Made by a program: the position numbers and the translations under genes. Positions 27,176-34,783 of a stretch of 64,000 nucleotides of DNA are shown here, piece by piece. Under the pieces are notes generated by a model. That model made no database searches and was not told the origin of the DNA. It saw nothing but the letters and a program-made list of their open reading frames with translations. The DNA comes from Magnetococcus marinus MC-1 (GTDB lineage Bacteria > Pseudomonadota > Magnetococcia > Magnetococcales > Magnetococcaceae), in NCBI RefSeq assembly GCF_000014865.1, contig NC_008576.1:4307001-4371000 (forward strand), read 5' to 3'. The stretch's first letter is position 1, and each line of letters opens with the position of its first letter.

Positions 27176-27721
27176 CTACCGACCCGGCTCAATATAGAGC
27201 AGATCTCCAGGGCCAACCTGATCAAACAGCTCCAGCAGGTGGGCCGAATGCATCCTAACACATCCATGAGAAACGGGTTGACCTAAATCCGCCAGATGGG
27301 GCGTGCCATGGATGTAAATATAACGCTCATAACTATCCACACCCGGCCCCTGGTTAAAGCCCGGCACAGCACCACATAATCGGATGATGCGGGTGGTGAT
27401 ATAGTCGCGACTACGATCCTCGGTGGTCTCTACGATCTGCCCGGTGGCTTGACGCCCCACAAAGCACATACCCAAGGGCTGACCGGCCCCAATACACTCC
27501 CCCAGGGTGTGCAAACCCATGGGGGTTTGTCCACTATCCTGGGCGTTGCCAAAGCCCTTTAAACCGGTTGAGACAGGCCACACCCCCAGCACACTTTGCT
27601 CGCCATAAAACCCCATCAACCGTTGACTGGGGCCGTGAAGATAAAGCCCAGGGCGCACGCTGGACCAACCGTGTTGGACCAGCGTGCTAAGTGCCTGTTC
27701 TCTAAGCTGCGGATCAATCAT
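27176..27721 (-). CDS. L,D-transpeptidase (YkuD domain), no visible signal peptide
   Basis: The 181-residue protein has the YkuD catalytic motif: HGTPHLADLGQPVSHGCVRM at about 152-171, with the nucleophilic Cys in SHGCVRM. L,D-transpeptidases cross-link peptidoglycan or attach lipoproteins in the periplasm. The N-terminus (MIDPQLREQALSTLVQHGW) is not a signal peptide and no alternative start supplies one, which is unusual. The start overlaps the end of the upstream BAX-inhibitor-1 gene by 8 bp, suggesting coupling. Confidence 0.88.
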   Translation of the reverse strand: MIDPQLREQALSTLVQHGWSSVRPGLYLHGPSQRLMGFYGEQSVLGVWPVSTGLKGFGNAQDSGQTPMGLHTLGECIGAGQPLGMCFVGRQATGQIVETTEDRSRDYITTRIIRLCGAVPGFNQGPGVDSYERYIYIHGTPHLADLGQPVSHGCVRMHSAHLLELFDQVGPGDLLYIEPGR

Positions 27722-28418
27722 CCGAATTCATGATACCCAGCAGTTGCAGCAGCATCATGAACAGGTTATAGATGCTGGAAAAGAGCATGGCAGCCCCCGC
27801 CGCTGGATGCAGCATGCCGGGATTTTGCTTGAGTTGTTGGGTTTCATAAAGCAAGTAGCCGGTCATTAACAGCGCCCCGATAGCCGACAGGGCAAAGGTC
27901 ACGGCGGTGGATTCAAAGATAAAAAAGTTTAACAATCCACCCACCAAGATGACAATAAAACCCGCCATGAGCATGCCACCGAGGAAGTTAAAATCCCGCT
28001 TGGTGGTCATGGCATAGAAGGTCATGCCGGTAAAGATCGCCCCGGTCATAAAGGCCGCCTGCCCCACAATGTGCGAAGCCCCAGCGTTAACGTAGTAAGC
28101 GATGATGGGACCACCCATAAAGCCCCAAGTCGCGGTCATGAGAAACAGGGTTGGTGCGCTGGGCTTCCAAGAGACCAGCAGCATGGTGCCGATAAGGGCA
28201 CCCAACGAGACCAGTAGATTGCCGCGCATCTGGAACGCCAGTTCCGATGTCATGCCCACATAACCCGCCGCCACCGCCAGTAGCATGCCCGCAGCGAGAA
28301 AGGCGTAGACCTGTTGTAAATAACCCACACTAGCCTGACTGCGCGAGGCGCTAACATCATAAGACGCAGCGGCCCCAGCTAGTGACGAACGTGGTTGAAA
28401 ACGCGAAGATTGGTTCAC
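27714..28418 (-). CDS. BAX inhibitor-1 / YccA-YbhL family membrane protein
   Basis: Seven hydrophobic segments fill this 234-residue protein, with family signatures ATWGFMGGPIIAYYV, GAIFTGMTFYAMTTKRDFNFLGGML and the C-terminal LFSSIYNLFMMLLQLLGI. Bacterial members are inner-membrane proteins, some of which interact with FtsH. The start is GTG 28418, because GGAGGG at 28423-28428 stands 4 nt before it; the longer frame would begin at a TTG that overlaps that ribosome site. It precedes the L,D-transpeptidase gene with an 8-bp overlap. Confidence 0.93.
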   Translation of the reverse strand: MNQSSRFQPRSSLAGAAASYDVSASRSQASVGYLQQVYAFLAAGMLLAVAAGYVGMTSELAFQMRGNLLVSLGALIGTMLLVSWKPSAPTLFLMTATWGFMGGPIIAYYVNAGASHIVGQAAFMTGAIFTGMTFYAMTTKRDFNFLGGMLMAGFIVILVGGLLNFFIFESTAVTFALSAIGALLMTGYLLYETQQLKQNPGMLHPAAGAAMLFSSIYNLFMMLLQLLGIMNSDD

Positions 28419-28755
28419 GAAACCCTCCAATGGTGATTAAAATGCGTGCATTAATCCAGCACGAACCGCCGTGCTTGGCCGGCAAGGGGGCTTACACACC
28501 CCTTGCTCCAATGAGATAAGACCCACTCTAGCAGATTTCAAGCCTAAGTTGGCAGTTTTACCCAACACATTGCGGCGATTTTACCCTCTTTTTTTCTTGG
28601 GTACGGACCGATTACCATGTGACAATCTTGAAAAGGCTCTCGGTTCAGGATAGTGTAGCCCGATGCCACTTTAGATGCAGCACCATGAGGGTTGGTTTCT
28701 CCCTCCCCACAAGAAAACCCGCCAACGGTAAGAATTCAAGCATTGAGGTAGCGGA
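28419..28755. other. Divergent intergenic region with hairpins before the ybhL-type gene
   Basis: The 337-bp gap separates the minus-strand BAX-inhibitor gene from plus-strand dapA. On the minus-strand side it holds GCAAGGGG/CCCCTTGC (28482-28489, 28499-28506) and AGCACG/CGTGCT (28458-28463, 28470-28475) hairpins, plus palindromic AATGCGTGCATT (28441-28452). On the dapA side TTGAAA (28628-28633) is followed after 17 bp by TAGTGT, a weak promoter candidate. Confidence 0.6.
28441..28506 (-). promoter_or_regulatory. Candidate structured 5' leader of the BAX-inhibitor-1 gene
   Basis: Three hairpins in 66 bp lie 23 bp upstream of the start codon. The ybhL RNA motif, reported upstream of homologous genes in Alphaproteobacteria, makes a cis-regulatory leader plausible. 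I cannot confirm that this sequence matches that family. Confidence 0.35.
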
Positions 28756-29634
28756 ATGTTCAAAGGTGTCTATACTGCACTGATCACACCATTTAAGAAC
28801 CGTGCTGTCGATTATACGGCATTGGCTAAGCTGGTTGAGCAGCAGATTAATGGTGGAATACATGGTCTGGTGCCTTGTGGTACCACCGGCGAATCGGCCA
28901 CGCTCTCCCATGAAGAGCATAAAGCGGTCATCCGTACCGTTGTCGAACTGGTCCAGGGCCGGGTTAAAGTGTTGGCGGGCACCGGTTCCAATTGTACCGA
29001 GGAGTCCACTGAGCTCACCTGTTACGCCGAAGAGGTGGGGGCCGATGGTGCTCTGCTTATTACCCCCTATTATAATAAGCCGACCCAAGCGGGTCTGATC
29101 GCCCATTATACCACGGTCGCTAACCACACCAAGCTGCCGGTGGTACTCTACAATGTGCCTGGCCGTACCGCAGTGGATATGCATGCCGATACGGTGATTG
29201 CCCTCTCCAAGGTCAGCAACATTGTGGCCATCAAGGAAGCGACAGGTAACATGGAACGCGCTTCGCAAATCCATAAGGGTGCAGGATCGAGTATGACCTT
29301 GATCTCTGGGGATGATGCCACCTTTTTACCCTTTCTCAGCGTAGGCGGTCAGGGGGTTATCTCGGTAACTACCAACCTAGCCCCCCGTCTTGTGCGAGAT
29401 CTATGGGACCTGTGGCACAATGGGCAAATAAACGAAGCCCGTGAGGTTCATGAGCAGCTTTTGGAGATCAATGGCTTACTTTTTTGTGAAACCAGCCCCA
29501 TTCCGGTTAAAGCAGGCGCTGCTATGTTGGGTCTGTGTCACAATGAACTGCGCCTGCCTATGACAGCCATGAGTGAAGCCAATCAGGCCAAACTGCATCG
29601 TGCCATGGTAAAACTGAATCTGTTGGAGGAATAA
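28756..29634 (+). CDS. dapA: 4-hydroxy-tetrahydrodipicolinate synthase
   Basis: The 292-residue length is typical. Landmarks: GVYTALITPF, LVPCGTTGESATLSHEEH, GTGSNCTEESTELT, YYNKPTQAGLIAHY, LYNVPGRTAVDM and VAIKEATGNMERA with the Schiff-base lysine. The enzyme condenses pyruvate with aspartate semialdehyde in diaminopimelate/lysine synthesis. The next gene starts 3 bp after its stop, so the cytochromes are probably cotranscribed. Confidence 0.98.
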   Translation: MFKGVYTALITPFKNRAVDYTALAKLVEQQINGGIHGLVPCGTTGESATLSHEEHKAVIRTVVELVQGRVKVLAGTGSNCTEESTELTCYAEEVGADGALLITPYYNKPTQAGLIAHYTTVANHTKLPVVLYNVPGRTAVDMHADTVIALSKVSNIVAIKEATGNMERASQIHKGAGSSMTLISGDDATFLPFLSVGGQGVISVTTNLAPRLVRDLWDLWHNGQINEAREVHEQLLEINGLLFCETSPIPVKAGAAMLGLCHNELRLPMTAMSEANQAKLHRAMVKLNLLEE

Positions 29635-29637
29635 CTT

Positions 29638-30054
29638 ATGAGTGGTACACCAGCCTGGGGGGCAAGGGCATTACTGCTGTTGGCTGTGCTCACCGTGGTG
29701 TTTGCCACCAAGCGTGAATCGGCCATCGCGGCTGGGGAGCACCAGCCCGCTAGCCTACGCGCCTGCCGAGTGTGCCACGATTTAAGCTCCGAGAAAAAAA
29801 GCCAAGGCTTTATTGGCCCCCCCCTGTGGGGGGTTGCCAACCGCTCCATCGGTTCGGAAAACAGCTTTGCGGGTTATTCAGAGACCCTGGTTAGCATGGG
29901 TGCTCATGGTAAAATCTGGGACCGTCGCACCCTGGAGCGCTATCTGGCGGACCCCCGCATGTTTGCCCCGGGATGTCGCATGGCCTTTACCGGTATCGCG
30001 GATGAAAAGAGCCGCATGCAGGCCGTGGATTATCTCTTTTCCATGCAGGATTAA
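29638..30054 (+). CDS. Exported mono-heme class I cytochrome c
   Basis: The 138-residue product has an N-terminal export signal or anchor (RALLLLAVLTVVFATKRESAIAAG), one heme site CRVCH at about residues 43-47, a GPPLWGV segment and a likely axial methionine in APGCRMAF. It is GGAGGAA-led, at the dapA stop. The protein is homologous in layout to each half of the next gene. It probably works as a periplasmic electron carrier; the partner is unknown. Confidence 0.9.
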   Translation: MSGTPAWGARALLLLAVLTVVFATKRESAIAAGEHQPASLRACRVCHDLSSEKKSQGFIGPPLWGVANRSIGSENSFAGYSETLVSMGAHGKIWDRRTLERYLADPRMFAPGCRMAFTGIADEKSRMQAVDYLFSMQD

Positions 30055-30060
30055 CGCCTT

Positions 30061-30906
30061 GTGAAACTGGATCGGGATATTTTTACGGTGCTGCTAATGG
30101 CAGCGGTGTGTGTGGTTATTTTACTCATTTTTGGCGTCGTAAAACGCACCACCGCGCCCATACTCAACACCACCCCAGACTATGCCAACCGGGGGCGTGA
30201 GTTGGCCCGCCAGTGCCTGCCTTGCCACGACCTTACCCCTGCCCGCACCCTCAGCGAAAAGGGACCACCCCTGTGGGGAATTGTGGATGCCATGGCCGGT
30301 CACACCCTCTACCCCTATTCCGAAGGGTATATGGAGTTGGCCAAGCGCTGCTTGGTTTGGAACGAAGCCAACCTTGACCGTTTTTTGACTGACCCCAAAC
30401 GGTTTATGCCCGGCACCCGTAAGGATTACGCACCCATAGCCGATCCTGAACAGCGCCGCTTGCTTATTGAATTTTTAACCAGTTTACAGGACCCCCAAGT
30501 CACTCAGCCCACACTGGTGGCTGCGGAGAACTATGCTCAAGTTTCAGCAACCCTCAACCGCATGCGCGGCGAAAACGCTAAACGCTGGCGCAAAGCGGGG
30601 GCCAAAGAGGCCCAAAAATGCACCGCTTGTCACGATCTTACTCAATCCGCCGAGATCATTGTCGGACCCCCCTTAGTGGATATCGTTGAGCGGGAAGTTG
30701 GATCGAGCAAAGGCTTTTGCTACTCCCCCGGTTTTCGCCGCTGGATGGAGAATAAAGAGAACCCTAAGGTGTGGGATGAGGTGAGCCTGTATCGTTTTCT
30801 CTACGCGCCCCAGTCCCACATACCCCATACTCGTATGCTGTTTCGTGGGGTGCGGGACGATTATAAACGGGCCGCTTTGATCGGCCATTTAAAACGCTTG
30901 CCCTAA
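30061..30906 (+). CDS. Membrane-anchored di-heme cytochrome c, one module with Lys at the Met position
   Basis: The 281-residue protein starts at GTG 30061 and has an uncleaved-type helix at residues 6-26 (DIFTVLLMAAVCVVILLIFGVV). Two cytochrome modules follow: CLPCHDL with GPPLWGIVD, ending FMPGTRKDY; and CTACHDL with GPPLVDIVE, ending IPHTRMLF. The second module (and the neighbouring gene) has Met at the axial position; the first module has Lys in the equivalent place, so its heme may be Lys-ligated or five-coordinate. Both modules resemble the single module of the gene at 29638, so this looks like a duplicated family. Heme attachment would need the Ccm system at 62.4 kb. Confidence 0.88.
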   Translation: MKLDRDIFTVLLMAAVCVVILLIFGVVKRTTAPILNTTPDYANRGRELARQCLPCHDLTPARTLSEKGPPLWGIVDAMAGHTLYPYSEGYMELAKRCLVWNEANLDRFLTDPKRFMPGTRKDYAPIADPEQRRLLIEFLTSLQDPQVTQPTLVAAENYAQVSATLNRMRGENAKRWRKAGAKEAQKCTACHDLTQSAEIIVGPPLVDIVEREVGSSKGFCYSPGFRRWMENKENPKVWDEVSLYRFLYAPQSHIPHTRMLFRGVRDDYKRAALIGHLKRLP

Positions 30907-30919
30907 GTCAGGTAAACCC

Positions 30920-31372
30920 ATGACGTTCCGACTGATCGCCGAAAATCGTAAAGCCCGTTTCAACTATGAAATTATCGAAAAAATCGAGGCGGGCATTGTG
31001 CTGCAAGGCACTGAGGTTAAGTCTATTCGTGCCGGTAAAATGACACTGGCAGACTCCTATGCGGTGGTAAACCGTGAAGAGCTCTACTGGCTTAATGGGC
31101 AGATTGCCCACTATGAACACGGCAACATTCATAACCACGAACCCTTTCGCAGCCGTAAATTGCTGCTTAGGCACAAAGAGATCAGCCGCCTCATCGGTCT
31201 TGTCAAAGAGAAGGGGCTCTCCATTATCCCCCTGCGGGCCTACTGGAAAGGCAGCAAAGTTAAGCTAGAGTTGGGTATCGCCAAGGGTAAAAAGCTCTAC
31301 GACAAGCGGGCCACCACCAAAGAGCGTGATTGGCAGCGTGAAAAGCAGCGCATTCTCAAAACCAACCACTAA
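30920..31372 (+). CDS. smpB: SsrA-binding protein SmpB
   Basis: The 150-residue protein has the family motifs NRKARFNYEIIEKIEAGIVLQGTEVKSIR-like (8-37), HNHEPFRSRKLLLRH and GLSIIPLRAYWKGSKVKLELGIAKGKKLYDKR with the C-terminal KERDWQREKQRIL tail. SmpB brings tmRNA to stalled ribosomes. It follows the di-heme cytochrome by 13 bp. The tmRNA gene is not recognisable in the window. Confidence 0.98.
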   Translation: MTFRLIAENRKARFNYEIIEKIEAGIVLQGTEVKSIRAGKMTLADSYAVVNREELYWLNGQIAHYEHGNIHNHEPFRSRKLLLRHKEISRLIGLVKEKGLSIIPLRAYWKGSKVKLELGIAKGKKLYDKRATTKERDWQREKQRILKTNH

Positions 31373-31651
31373 AGGACCTTCATTCACCAGGGGGGTTAGG
31401 CGCAGCGGTTGATACCTGGGCATGGGCGCTGGTAGACAACGACCGATCAAATAGGGGGAGGTGTTAGCGGGTGTTTCGCCTAGGTAAGCGATTAAGCTTA
31501 ACGTTACAGCAGCTCTTTTCTGCCTCCACAAAATCAGATCGCGCGAGCCGCCCGGTCTGCCTTGTGAACCTGCCTATGCGGTCGCATCCTTACCAGCGTT
31601 TTGCTGGGGCCGCTCTGATGAGGAGTTAACGGCCTTACGTGGGGAGAGGGC

Positions 31652-31870
31652 TTATGGTTGAGGACGGACCATCACCCCGTGGGATAAAGCGCGATCATAG
31701 AGCACCCGTACAGAGTTATAGTCCTGTGCTTTTTGCCAAGGCGGCAGCGTGGCAAGATGGGCCACGGCCTGCTCAACCGGCGTGTGCTGGGTTGGATGCG
31801 GTGTCGGTCGTAAGGCTGCCAACACAAAAATCACCACCCCACCAAGATAGAACAGCCCAGAATGTGGCAT
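31652..31870 (-). CDS. Small single-helix membrane protein, hypothetical
   Basis: The 72-residue product starts at ATG 31870, preceded by GGGAGAG. Residues 4-19 are hydrophobic (SGLFYLGGVVIFVLAAL), the rest soluble (QHTPVEQAVAHLATLPPWQKAQDYNSVRVLYDRALSHG). I do not recognise a family. The downstream stretch toward smpB is noncoding; the start faces a divergent microprotein ORF at 31914. Confidence 0.6.
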   Translation of the reverse strand: MPHSGLFYLGGVVIFVLAALRPTPHPTQHTPVEQAVAHLATLPPWQKAQDYNSVRVLYDRALSHGVMVRPQP

Positions 31871-31913
31871 AAACTCTCCCAACAGACCTTGACACCCACA
31901 GGGAGAGGTACCT

Positions 31914-31985
31914 ATGGCGGTGAGCAAAAATCATTATCGCTGTTTCGACTGTAAAAAATCTCGCTTTATCTTACAAGAAAAATAA
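31914..31985 (+). CDS. Candidate 23-residue microprotein with CxxC
   Basis: ATG 31914 follows GGGAGAGG at a good distance; the frame encodes MAVSKNHYRCFDCKKSRFIL plus three residues and stops at 31985. The CFDC pair with many basic residues suggests a metal-binding or RNA-binding peptide. It is too short for certainty: an equally strong ribosome-like site may have arisen by chance. Confidence 0.4.
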   Translation: MAVSKNHYRCFDCKKSRFILQEK

Positions 31986-32182
31986 AACGCACGCCGCCAT
32001 TTTTCCAAATTTAATTCTTTATCTTATGTGTCAATCTTATCATATATGCTTAATTTTTTGGTTCGTGAATGCCTACCCAAATTATTTCTAATGTATACCT
32101 ACTAAGTTCTTTCTGTGCCTTCCTGTATGTATTAGCAAGCGCGGCAGGTATGGGGCACACAGCCATCCCTGCCGCGCACGCT

Positions 32183-34675
32183 TTAGTGGCCGAGGATTAT
32201 AAAATCTTCACCACGGCTATTGATGACCGGGGTCTGCTCCTCTTCAAGCTCCAGCTTTTCACTGAACTCTGGCACTTGGTCACGCACATAGTGCAAAATC
32301 TCCTGCACCATGATGCGCCCATCTTTGGGTGCCCTGTCTGCCTTACCCTTTAATCCCTCCAACAAGGTGTGGGTAAAAACGCCGTGTCCCAGCTCTCGAA
32401 GCTCATTGGCCAACTGAGTAACACTGGTGGATGTGGCAATGTGTATACCCGTTGAACGGGATAGGCGGGCAATGGGGCGCTGGGCATCATAGTGAGCGAA
32501 GGCGTCCGCTGCGGCCCCAGAGTGGCATGCGTCTATAAACATCACGATATGACGCGCTGGGATAGTACTCAGGTCCTCGTAGATTTGGGACGAGCTAAAA
32601 CCCTGCTGTTGGATCTGCTCGGCACTGACTTCGCTTAACTCATGGGGAATAAAATACCAGCGATCATCCACCACCTCACCATGTCCGGCAAAGAAGATAA
32701 GCACCGTATCTTGCGGAGGAATGGTGGCCAATTTTTCACGCAGCAGGGCACGGATCGCGGCACGGGTGGCGGCGGCATCGTAGAGCTGGTGGGAGACCAG
32801 ATTGCTATAATGCACATAATCTTGACGGCGAAAAAAGGTGTTAACCCCCTTGGCGTCAGCCACCCCAAAATTCAGGGTTAAGGCATCCAGCGCATATTGG
32901 TTAATACCCACCGCCAGCATATGGATGTTGCGGTGTTGATCGGCCTCATCGCGGGCCACCACCTGCAACTCGGCAGGTAGGCTCTCAATACCATCATTGC
33001 TCAACGCCACCGCACGCAGGGTATTAAAACCCGGCAGCCAAGGGATGGTATAGGCATATTTGGTGAGCGTCTCGCTGGCCTCCTCGTCGCTGGTTTCCAA
33101 TACCCGCTGTTTGCTGGGCTCCACCACTTTGCCATTGTGGTAGAGTCGTAGCTCCTGCATGCCACCCCCCTGCTCCACCACCTCGATCACCACCTCGCCT
33201 TCGCCTTCAACCGCAGACGACGCTGTAGGACTAAGAAAATTCACTTTGGGGGGGAGGTAGAAGCCCTGCTCAATCTTGGGTAGGTCCGGCTTGTTGACAA
33301 TCAGCGGACGCCCGGCCATAAGTTTGCCCAACAGCGCCGGTTGGTAGTAGTGCTCTAAAAAGCCATCCAACTTAAACTGTGTATCGTCATCGCCCCATTC
33401 AATGGCATCCAGCCGCTCTTCCGCGTTGCCCTCCAGCACGCCATCAAAAAAGCCCTCGGGGCTGACCCCAGCCCAGCCTTTACGCATAGAGACCAAGCGC
33501 AACATCTCTTTACCCTGATCTTTATCCCACAGACGCAACATAACATCCTCACCGGCACTAATGAGCATTTTACCCTCATTGAGAGTGGTCACATCATTCA
33601 CCGACTCCGTATGCGCCGTATAGCTATGCTTGAGCAGGGCACGGGTGCTGTTACCCGAACCGCTCTCCGTGCTAGGGGGGCGAAAACCGCCCGCATTGTT
33701 GGGCAACTGCCATAGGTGGATCTGTTTATCCGCAGCAGCGCTAATGAGCTCTGTACCCTTGTTGTTAAATCGTAGTGAGGTGATGGCACCCCGATGTTTA
33801 TCCACCTCTAATACGGTTTTGACATCACCGGTTTTAAACAGTCGGATCCCCCCTTGGTCATCCCCAATGGCCACCGTCACTTCATCCGGTGAGAGTGCCA
33901 TGGAGCGTACTGGCTTGCCATCGCCTTGCAGCAAGGCCACCCTTTTTTGGGGCGCTTTAACCCGCCAAGCCGCCACATCGCCATGGGCATTGCCCACCAC
34001 AAACAGCTTGCCTTCCTCATCAAAGGTCGCAGCGGTGGCTTGGTTAATGCCATGCTCTAGTTGGTCGCTGGCTTGGCCATTTTGCACGTTCCACATACGT
34101 AGCAGATCGTGTTTTTGCAAGCTCATCAAAACCCCGCGCTTGTCCACACTCACCGCCAATACGGGCTGGGGATTGTGGTAAAAACGCCGCACAATCTGTT
34201 CGGTTTGTAAATTCCATAAAATCATCTGCCCCTGCACATCCCCACTGATCAGATAGTTAGGGCGTTGCAGGGCACTGCGGATGCGTACTTTGGCATCGGT
34301 TTCAGTAATACCCACATAGGCTGGTACAAAATAGAGGGTACTTACCCGCTGCTCATGGCCATTGAGCTCCAGCTCGCGTTTACCATTTTTTAGGTTCCAA
34401 AGCTGGATGGCCCCGGTATTGGTGGCAGAGGCCAGCCACTGTTCTGTGGACTCTTTCGCCAGCGTGGTCATGGGGGCTGCATAGCGAGAACGAATACGCA
34501 TCTTCGGATGAAACAGCGTGCGTGCCTGGGTATTGACCGCTCTTTGGATGCTTTTTAAGCCCTGCACCCGTGTATGGGCACGGCGAGCCTCCGCTTGGTT
34601 AGGTAGTGTCATGCATAGAACCGTTATGCCCAACAGCCAGAGTAAGCTGTTTCTATATGGGGATCGTCTTGCCAT
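32183..34675 (-). CDS. Exported WD40 repeat-caspase (peptidase C14) protein
   Basis: The 830-residue protein has a signal peptide (about 1-30, RNSLLWLLGITVLCMTLPNQAEA). Residues about 80-395 form WD40-type repeats (TGAIQLWNLKNGK, QGQMILWNLQTEQ, HDLLRMWNVQNG, GGIRLFKTGD, KQIHLWQLPN, VMLRLWDKDQ). A beta domain follows, about 475-575. The caspase fold at about 583-800 has VGINQYALDALTLNFGVADAKG, the catalytic His in FFAGHGE (His665) and the catalytic Cys in FIDACHSG (Cys717). Both catalytic residues are present. Bacterial orthocaspases cleave after basic residues; the substrate here is unknown. GGGAG lies upstream of ATG 34675. The terminator at 34720-34751 isolates it from the beta-barrel gene. 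Confidence 0.92.
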   Translation of the reverse strand: MARRSPYRNSLLWLLGITVLCMTLPNQAEARRAHTRVQGLKSIQRAVNTQARTLFHPKMRIRSRYAAPMTTLAKESTEQWLASATNTGAIQLWNLKNGKRELELNGHEQRVSTLYFVPAYVGITETDAKVRIRSALQRPNYLISGDVQGQMILWNLQTEQIVRRFYHNPQPVLAVSVDKRGVLMSLQKHDLLRMWNVQNGQASDQLEHGINQATAATFDEEGKLFVVGNAHGDVAAWRVKAPQKRVALLQGDGKPVRSMALSPDEVTVAIGDDQGGIRLFKTGDVKTVLEVDKHRGAITSLRFNNKGTELISAAADKQIHLWQLPNNAGGFRPPSTESGSGNSTRALLKHSYTAHTESVNDVTTLNEGKMLISAGEDVMLRLWDKDQGKEMLRLVSMRKGWAGVSPEGFFDGVLEGNAEERLDAIEWGDDDTQFKLDGFLEHYYQPALLGKLMAGRPLIVNKPDLPKIEQGFYLPPKVNFLSPTASSAVEGEGEVVIEVVEQGGGMQELRLYHNGKVVEPSKQRVLETSDEEASETLTKYAYTIPWLPGFNTLRAVALSNDGIESLPAELQVVARDEADQHRNIHMLAVGINQYALDALTLNFGVADAKGVNTFFRRQDYVHYSNLVSHQLYDAAATRAAIRALLREKLATIPPQDTVLIFFAGHGEVVDDRWYFIPHELSEVSAEQIQQQGFSSSQIYEDLSTIPARHIVMFIDACHSGAAADAFAHYDAQRPIARLSRSTGIHIATSTSVTQLANELRELGHGVFTHTLLEGLKGKADRAPKDGRIMVQEILHYVRDQVPEFSEKLELEEEQTPVINSRGEDFIILGH

Positions 34676-34719
34676 GATTGATACTCCCTATAAAAGATCT
34701 CTTTTGCTTATTATGGTAC

Positions 34720-34751
34720 AAAAAACCCCGCTGTAAACAGCGGGGTTTTTT
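34720..34751 (-). terminator. Intrinsic terminator, likely of the beta-barrel gene
   Basis: Perfect 14-bp stem AAAAAACCCCGCTG/CAGCGGGGTTTTTT with loop TAAA, 33 bp beyond the stop of the gene at 34784. T-runs flank both sides, so it could act in both directions. Confidence 0.92.
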
Positions 34752-34783
34752 GTAAAATGCGCCGCACTATTTAGAGCGCGTGC

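Noticed and set aside
28645-29274. 209-codon minus-strand ORF antisense to dapA
   Set aside because: Shadow of dapA, which matches its family over its full length.
31614-31634. CTGATGAG resembling a hammerhead ribozyme core
   Set aside because: The required GAAA segment and three-stem arrangement are absent.
32069-32353. 94-codon plus-strand ORF at the end of the caspase gene
   Set aside because: Most of it is antisense to the caspase coding sequence; the hydrophobic start is short and has no ribosome site.
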